Origin: an uncultured Verrucomicrobiales bacterium
GTDB lineage: Bacteria; Verrucomicrobiota; Verrucomicrobiae; Limisphaerales; CANJSG01
NCBI GenBank assembly: GCA_946480965.1
Contig: CAMLMI010000107.1
Location: 1 to 13,095 of the forward strand
DNA length: 13,095 bases
Reading direction: 5' to 3'
Every line of letters starts with the position of its first letter. Within the stretch, counting starts at the first letter, position 1. Below are positions 9,513-13,095 of the stretch, one piece after another. Both the position numbers and the translations under genes were made by a program. Under the pieces are notes generated by a model. That model saw nothing but the letters and a program-made list of their open reading frames with translations, was not told the origin of the DNA and searched no databases.

Positions 9513-10013
9513 ATGCAATTGACCGACGAGCAGAAACAGAAGGTCGCCTCCTGGCTCGACCAGGGCGTGAAGCTTTCCGACATCCAGACCCGCATCGCCT
9601 CCGAGTTCGGCGTGAAGCTGACCTACATGGAGGTCCGTTTCCTGATCGACGACCTGAAGCTCAAGGTAAAGGACCCGGTCGTCGAGGCCCCGCCGGAACC
9701 GCCCAAGCCCGCCGCACCCGCCGCCGGAGCGGGAATGCCGCCCGGCCCCGAAGCCGACGAAGGATTCCCGCCCGAACCCGCCGCCGGAGCCGCTCCCGGT
9801 TCGGTCAAGGTCACAGTCGATACCATTGCCCGTCCCGGCACCATGATCAGCGGCGGCGTGACCTTTTCCGACAACCAGAAGGCGACCTGGTATCTCGACC
9901 AGATGGGGCGTCTCGGTTTGGCAGCGGACAAGAAGGGCTACCGTCCTTCGCAGGAAGACCTCATGGACTTCCAGTCCGCGCTCCAGAACGAGATGGCCAA
10001 GCTGGGCTACTGA
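9513..10013 (+). CDS. Conserved-looking protein, helical N-terminal domain, Pro/Ala linker, C-terminal domain
   Basis: A 166-residue protein. Residues 1-52 are helical and charged (MQLTDEQKQKVASWLDQG, then LSDIQTRIASEFGVKLTYMEVRFLIDDL) and resemble a helix-turn-helix-like fold of the kind 'act on a sequence, choose the position' (inference). Residues 57-95 are a Pro/Ala/Gly-rich linker. Residues 96-166 form a second domain with SGGVTFSDNQKATWYLDQMGRLGL and GYRPSQEDLMDFQ. The frame is open from 9252, but the stretch before 9513 is the antisense of the neighbouring gene, so ATG 9513 is chosen. No Shine-Dalgarno is visible. I recall similar hypothetical proteins in Verrucomicrobia but no function. 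There is no signal peptide; it should be cytoplasmic. Confidence 0.85.
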   Translation: MQLTDEQKQKVASWLDQGVKLSDIQTRIASEFGVKLTYMEVRFLIDDLKLKVKDPVVEAPPEPPKPAAPAAGAGMPPGPEADEGFPPEPAAGAAPGSVKVTVDTIARPGTMISGGVTFSDNQKATWYLDQMGRLGLAADKKGYRPSQEDLMDFQSALQNEMAKLGY

Positions 10014-10035
10014 GCCGGAACGATGCGGTTCCAAA

Positions 10036-10060
10036 GTAGGTCGGGCTTCCAGCCTGACCC
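10036..10060 (-). repeat. REP-like palindromic element, copy 1
   Basis: GGTCGGGCT (10039-10047) and AGCCTGACC (10051-10059) form a 9-bp stem with one G-T pair around TCC. Read on the minus strand its core AGGCTGGAAGCC is identical to that of the copy at 10136-10158. Such hairpins are scattered between genes in many GC-rich genomes. Confidence 0.75.
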
Positions 10061-10135
10061 GTGGGGCGTGGAAGGTCCGAAGAGTTTCGTTGGGTTCAAA
10101 CGCGCTCACCGTTCCGTGGTTCTTGCTAGACTTTG

Positions 10136-10158
10136 AGGACAGGCTGGAAGCCTGTCCT
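10136..10158 (+). repeat. REP-like palindromic element, copy 2
   Basis: AGGACAGGCT (10136-10145) and AGCCTGTCCT (10149-10158) form a perfect 10-bp stem around GGA. It is in inverted orientation to copy 1 and 76 nt away. The two together resemble paired REP elements mobilised by REP-associated transposases; none is encoded in this window. Confidence 0.78.
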
Positions 10159-10240
10159 GCTGCGGCTCGTTCACCCATCCGGGCATTCGCCCAACGGCTC
10201 CATTCCGGCCGGAATACACCGCAAGCGGCTTGTCGGCTCG

Positions 10241-10278
10241 GTTCTTCGTTCCGCGTGGTCTGCGTCTTCTGCGGTCTC
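10241..10278 (-). repeat. CGCAGA-type interspersed repeat fragment
   Basis: On the minus strand this reads ACCGCAGAAGACGCAGACC followed by ACGCGGAACGAAGAAC, with CGCAGA repeated at a 9-nt step. Degenerate repeats of this style are common in intergenic DNA of Verrucomicrobia and Planctomycetes, from memory. Its function is unknown. Confidence 0.5.
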
Positions 10279-10336
10279 CATCTCTGGCCCGCAATCCTCA
10301 TTGCCCCCCGCGCGGGACGCCCGGCATCTTGCCGCC

Positions 10337-11227
10337 ATGTCTGACGGCACGCTGCTGACCCTTGATCTCCCCGGCATCCGCAAAGTGAAGAGCGGAAAGG
10401 TCCGGGAAGTGTTCGATTTGGGCGACTCCCTCCTCTTTGTCGCCTCCGACCGCATTTCCGCCTTCGACTGCGTCATGCCCAACGGCATCCCGCGCAAAGG
10501 CGAGGTCCTCACCCAGATGTCGCACTTCTGGTTCGAGCAGACCGCCGGCTTCCAGCCGAACCACCTGCTCGCCAAGGCCGACGATCCGCTCCCAACCGCG
10601 CTCCAGCCCTTCGCCGCCCAGCTCGCGCGTCGCAGTATGATCGTGAAGAAGTCGCAGCCCCTCGCCATCGAGTGCGTCGTGCGCGGCTACCTCGCCGGCT
10701 CCGGCTGGAACGAATACAAGAAACACCAGACCGTCTGCGGCATCCCGCTGCCCGCCGGACTCGTGGAATCCTCCGAGCTGCCCGAACCCATCTTCACCCC
10801 CGCGACCAAGGCCGAGACCGGGCACGACGAAAACATCTCCTTCGAAGAGGCCGTGAAGATCGTCGGCGCCGACATCGCCGAACAGGCCCGCGCCGCCAGC
10901 TTGCGGCTCTACAAGTTCGCCCGCGACTACGCCCGCCAACGCGGCATCATCATCGCCGACACCAAGTTCGAGTTCGGCCTTTTCGACGGGAAGCTGATCC
11001 TCATCGACGAAGTCCTGACCCCCGACTCCTCCCGCTTCTGGCCCGCCGACCAATACGCGCCCGGCCAAGGCCAGCCCAGCTACGACAAACAGTTCGTCCG
11101 TGACTACTTGCTCACGCTCGACTGGGACAAAACCCCGCCCGCCCCCGCGCTCCCCGCCGACGTCGTCGCCAAGACCCAGGCGAAGTATTTCGAGGCGTAT
11201 GAGAAGCTGACGGGGAAGAGGCTTTAG
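10337..11227 (+). CDS. purC: Phosphoribosylaminoimidazole-succinocarboxamide synthase
   Basis: A 296-residue cytoplasmic enzyme of purine synthesis that joins CAIR and aspartate using ATP to give SAICAR. The N-terminal ATP-binding loop SGKVREVF (19-26), SDRISAFD (37-44), the signature ECVVRGYLAGSGW (112-124), TKAETGHDENIS (157-168) and LIDEVLTPDSSRFWP (222-236) are all present, and the length is that of the stand-alone long form. The start is ATG 10337; the frame is open upstream to 10133 but that covers the repeat-rich spacer. No clear Shine-Dalgarno is visible. The next gene follows after 29 nt. Codon use is strongly GC-rich, as in the bulk of the window. Confidence 0.98.
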   Translation: MSDGTLLTLDLPGIRKVKSGKVREVFDLGDSLLFVASDRISAFDCVMPNGIPRKGEVLTQMSHFWFEQTAGFQPNHLLAKADDPLPTALQPFAAQLARRSMIVKKSQPLAIECVVRGYLAGSGWNEYKKHQTVCGIPLPAGLVESSELPEPIFTPATKAETGHDENISFEEAVKIVGADIAEQARAASLRLYKFARDYARQRGIIIADTKFEFGLFDGKLILIDEVLTPDSSRFWPADQYAPGQGQPSYDKQFVRDYLLTLDWDKTPPAPALPADVVAKTQAKYFEAYEKLTGKRL

Positions 11228-11256
11228 GTGTCGTCTCGTAGACAGAGGATCCGCCA

Positions 11257-11610
11257 ATGAAACTGGTTGAGCCGCTTCTGGACCGCCCTCCGTTTTTCGA
11301 CGGATGGGAAACCCAGAACGCTGGCTTCCAGTTTAGGTGTGGCGATTGCGCTACGCTTCAACAGATTGGTGTCCTGCATATCGCGGAAGCTGCATGGAGT
11401 TGGCGCAACCAGTTCGAAGAACCTCTCAGGTCTGAGATCGCCGGATGCTTCCAGATAAACCTGAATAACACCTCTATCGCTTCCGGAATGGACGCTGTTG
11501 TCAGGGTTCTCTGCGAAAAATGTTCCCGATGTTCGTTCGCCTTCTTTTGGATCAACGAGTATCGACACTCTTGCTACCAGGTTTCGCTCAAGGCGATCGC
11601 CGTTCCCTGA
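11257..11610 (+). CDS. Small Cys-rich protein, possible zinc ribbon, unknown family
   Basis: A 117-residue ORF with a good Shine-Dalgarno (AGAGGA, 11244-11249) 7 nt before ATG 11257, lying 29 nt after purC and ending 8 nt before the xerD start. Cysteines pair as C28/C31 (FRCGDCATL) and C86/C89, with C92 (LCEKCSRC), plus C64 and C106, so a split zinc ribbon is plausible. The C-terminal part FAFFWINEYRHSCYQVSLKAIAV looks beta-rich. I do not recognise a family. Third-position GC is about 60% by my count, clearly lower than in purC or xerD, which suggests recent acquisition or relaxed selection. A minus-strand frame covers the same region (11224-11703) but runs into both neighbours and lacks a sensible start, so I prefer the plus strand; a decayed gene remains possible. 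Confidence 0.5.
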   Translation: MKLVEPLLDRPPFFDGWETQNAGFQFRCGDCATLQQIGVLHIAEAAWSWRNQFEEPLRSEIAGCFQINLNNTSIASGMDAVVRVLCEKCSRCSFAFFWINEYRHSCYQVSLKAIAVP

Positions 11611-11618
11611 ACTCTCGG

Positions 11619-12539
11619 ATGGACGCCCTCGTTGAAGACTTCCTGTTCCACGTCCGGCACGAGCGCGGGCAGGCGGAGAACACCCAGCGGACCTACGCGG
11701 CACAGTTGAAGCGCTTCGTCGCCTGGGCGGGCCAGCGCGGCTTGAAGGATTGGCGGGCGGTCACGCCGGACGTGTTGCTCGACTACCTCCAGGCCGAGCG
11801 TGCCCGGAAACCCGCCGCCAACCGGCCCGGCAACGCCACGCTCAGTTCCCAGAGCGTCTATCTCCAGGTCGCGGCGCTGAAGGCGTTCTTCAAGTTCGCC
11901 GAGTCGGAGAAGCACCTTTCCGCCAATCCCGCCGCCAACCTCTCCATGCCCAAGCGGGCCAAGCGCCTGCCCAAGGACCTCAGCGCCGCCGAGATCGAGT
12001 CCATCCTCCAGCCACCCGTGGAGGCCACGCCCGAGGCGCTCTGCGACCACGCGGTGCTGGAACTGGCCTACGCTTCCGGTTTGCGGTTGGCCGAGCTGCG
12101 GAACCTCCGCCTGGAGCAGCTCCATCTCGACCAGGGTTTCGCCACCGTCATCGGCAAGGGGAACAAGGAACGCGTGGTGCCCGTGGGCCGCTCGGCCATC
12201 ACGGCGCTGCAGAACTACCTGAACGTCGGGCGACCGGCGCTGCTGACGAAAAAGTCCAGCGGCCATGTCTTCCTGACGAACCGGGGCACCGGCTTCGCCC
12301 ACGTGACGCTCTGGGGCCGGATCAAGCGCCGCATCCGCCGCGCCGGCATCACCCGCAACGTGACGCCCCACATGCTCCGCCACAGCTTCGCCACGCATCT
12401 GCTGGAGCACGGGGCCGATCTGCGCGTCATCCAGGAGCTGCTCGGCCACGCCAGCATCGCCACCACCGAGATCTACACCCACGTCACCGGCCACCGCTTG
12501 CACGACGTCCACCGGAAGCATCATCCCAGGGCGAAGTGA
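11619..12539 (+). CDS. xerD: Tyrosine recombinase, XerD-like
   Basis: A 306-residue protein. The SAM-like N-terminal DNA-binding domain (about 1-100) is followed by the catalytic domain with the complete set of residues: R156 (ASGLRLAEL), Lys in GKGNKERVVP, H251 and R254 (HMLRHSF), H277 (LLGHASI) and nucleophile Y286 (TEIYTHV). The spacing matches E. coli XerD, and the tail RLHDVHRKHHPRAK resembles XerD more than XerC. It acts with a partner at dif to resolve chromosome dimers. The start is ATG 11619; the frame is open from 11520 but the upstream extension overlaps the Cys-rich gene. No partner recombinase or dif site is seen here. An integrase of an element is the alternative, less likely because of length and sequence. 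Confidence 0.92.
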   Translation: MDALVEDFLFHVRHERGQAENTQRTYAAQLKRFVAWAGQRGLKDWRAVTPDVLLDYLQAERARKPAANRPGNATLSSQSVYLQVAALKAFFKFAESEKHLSANPAANLSMPKRAKRLPKDLSAAEIESILQPPVEATPEALCDHAVLELAYASGLRLAELRNLRLEQLHLDQGFATVIGKGNKERVVPVGRSAITALQNYLNVGRPALLTKKSSGHVFLTNRGTGFAHVTLWGRIKRRIRRAGITRNVTPHMLRHSFATHLLEHGADLRVIQELLGHASIATTEIYTHVTGHRLHDVHRKHHPRAK

Positions 12540-12597
12540 ATTTCTTGCTGCAGAGCAACGCTTGCATTTTTATGCACACCGTAACCAGATCGCTTCA

Positions 12598-13095
12598 TCA
12601 AGGCCTTTTCCAGTAGGCAATCCGCGTTCCAATAATCCGCCTAATGTCTCTGCCCGCGCGTCTCCACTCTCTTAGAACATTGATGACGCCGGGATGTCTT
12701 GCATCGCAGTCGTGCCAGAGAAAAACCGAACCAGATCTGCTCACTTCGTAGCACTTCTCTGAATCATTTTTGCAGTATTCGTAGGTGTGTGATCCATCGA
12801 TGAAAAAGAAGGAAGGATTTCCTGCCTCGGCAAAGTTCCACTTGGCCGTGTCGCAAAAATGTTGCCGAATCCGAATTGCGCAGGGGTGGCCGAGAAACTC
12901 TTTACCAACTGTGCGATGGGCGATGAGATGAAAATCATCAAGTGCCAGCGCGGCATCAGGGAGTGAGAGATTGAAGTTTGGTGGAAGATCGACGGTATGG
13001 ACTATTGAGCATGGGAGGTTGTCCGCCATTTGTAGTGTGGTGCCTCCCATGAAAGTGCCGATTTCAAGCACTTCGGCTGGATTTTCTGCGACCAG
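12598..13095 (-). CDS. Class I SAM methyltransferase, Methyltransf_24-like (5' end outside window)
   Basis: The frame is open through the right edge, so the start is missing; GTG 13071 is probably internal. VLEIGTFMGGTTLQMA is the SAM-binding motif I, VDLPP follows the second strand, and FFFIDGSHTYEY with the later FLWHDCD match the Methyltransf_24 type, often acting on sugars or small molecules (family knowledge). The protein ends NVLREWRRAGRD, then IAYWKRP. Base composition is visibly lower in GC than the rest of the window and codon use is AT-richer, which suggests horizontal transfer; such genes are frequent in surface-polysaccharide clusters. It is convergent with xerD, with a 58-nt spacer. 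Confidence 0.85.
   Translation of the reverse strand: MVAENPAEVLEIGTFMGGTTLQMADNLPCSIVHTVDLPPNFNLSLPDAALALDDFHLIAHRTVGKEFLGHPCAIRIRQHFCDTAKWNFAEAGNPSFFFIDGSHTYEYCKNDSEKCYEVSRSGSVFLWHDCDARHPGVINVLREWRRAGRDIRRIIGTRIAYWKRP

Larger units (their letters stand above)
10014..10336. other. Non-coding spacer upstream of purC, rich in interspersed repeats
   Basis: These 323 nt hold no credible gene. They contain two inverted REP-like hairpins (10036-10060 and 10136-10158) and a CGCAGA-type repeat (10241-10278). I could not identify a convincing promoter, riboswitch or terminator, although the purC promoter must lie here. Confidence 0.7.

Noticed and set aside
10202..10215. 14-nt perfect palindrome ATTCCGGCCGGAAT upstream of purC
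   Set aside because: About one such palindrome is expected by chance in 13 kb and there is no second copy or supporting regulator.
10298..11257. 319-codon frame antisense to purC
   Set aside because: Gly/Val/Glu-rich shadow of the purC codons; purC is certain.
11224..11703. Minus-strand 159-codon frame over the Cys-rich gene
   Set aside because: It overlaps the ends of purC and xerD and shares codon register with the plus-strand ORF; less likely, though not fully excluded.
12540..12597. dif-like or attachment site after xerD
   Set aside because: Only a 5-bp TGCAT/ATGCA inverted repeat is visible; no 28-bp dif-type arrangement or direct repeat.

Overview
This 13.1 kb window looks like chromosomal DNA of a GC-rich member of the Verrucomicrobiota (inference). 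The best markers are the 51-residue small basic protein at 4647-4802, a family I know from Chlamydiae and Verrucomicrobia; a secreted phosphodiesterase whose C-terminal YRIESSTNLTHW-type module is common in verrucomicrobial secreted proteins; a DUF5679-type zinc ribbon; and GC-rich coding regions separated by REP-like and 'CGCAGA'-type interspersed repeats. Most genes are ordinary chromosomal ones. I did not find a clear defence island, CRISPR array, transposon or biosynthetic cluster.

Layout. 1-3285 (+): 3' part of a large membrane hybrid sensor histidine kinase with a repeated beta-rich (OB-like) sensor region, HisKA, HATPase and two receiver domains. 3348-4358 (-): a two-gene unit, a DUF5679-like zinc ribbon followed by a methyltransferase-fold protein that probably starts at TTG. 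4647-5327 (+): small basic protein, a very strong intrinsic terminator, then an ApaG-domain protein. 5377-5453 (-): tRNA-Arg(ACG) with encoded CCA. 5606-8291 (+): a 12-helix MFS transporter followed 7 nt later by a secreted endonuclease/exonuclease/phosphatase-fold enzyme, a likely operon. 9381-8430 (-): a tightly coupled three-gene unit of a small membrane protein, a 42-codon ORF overlapping both neighbours by ATGA and GTGA, and a DUF2721 membrane protein. 9513-10013 (+): an unrecognised protein with a helical N-terminal domain, Pro/Ala linker and C-terminal domain. 10014-10336: non-coding, with two inverted REP-like hairpins and a CGCAGA-type repeat. 10337-12539 (+): purC, a small Cys-rich protein of lower-GC codon use, and a XerD-like tyrosine recombinase. 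12598 to the window end (-): an AT-richer methyltransferase fragment, probably the edge of a transferred segment.

How the genes work together: the window mixes signalling (kinase), housekeeping (tRNA, purC, xerD, small basic protein, apaG) and several small families of unknown role. The most unusual items are the nested 42-aa ORF, the Cys-rich protein between purC and xerD, the zinc ribbon/methyltransferase pair separated by a single in-frame stop, the transporter with a large TM7-TM8 insert coupled to a secreted hydrolase, and the REP pair. These are leads, not a demonstrated new system.
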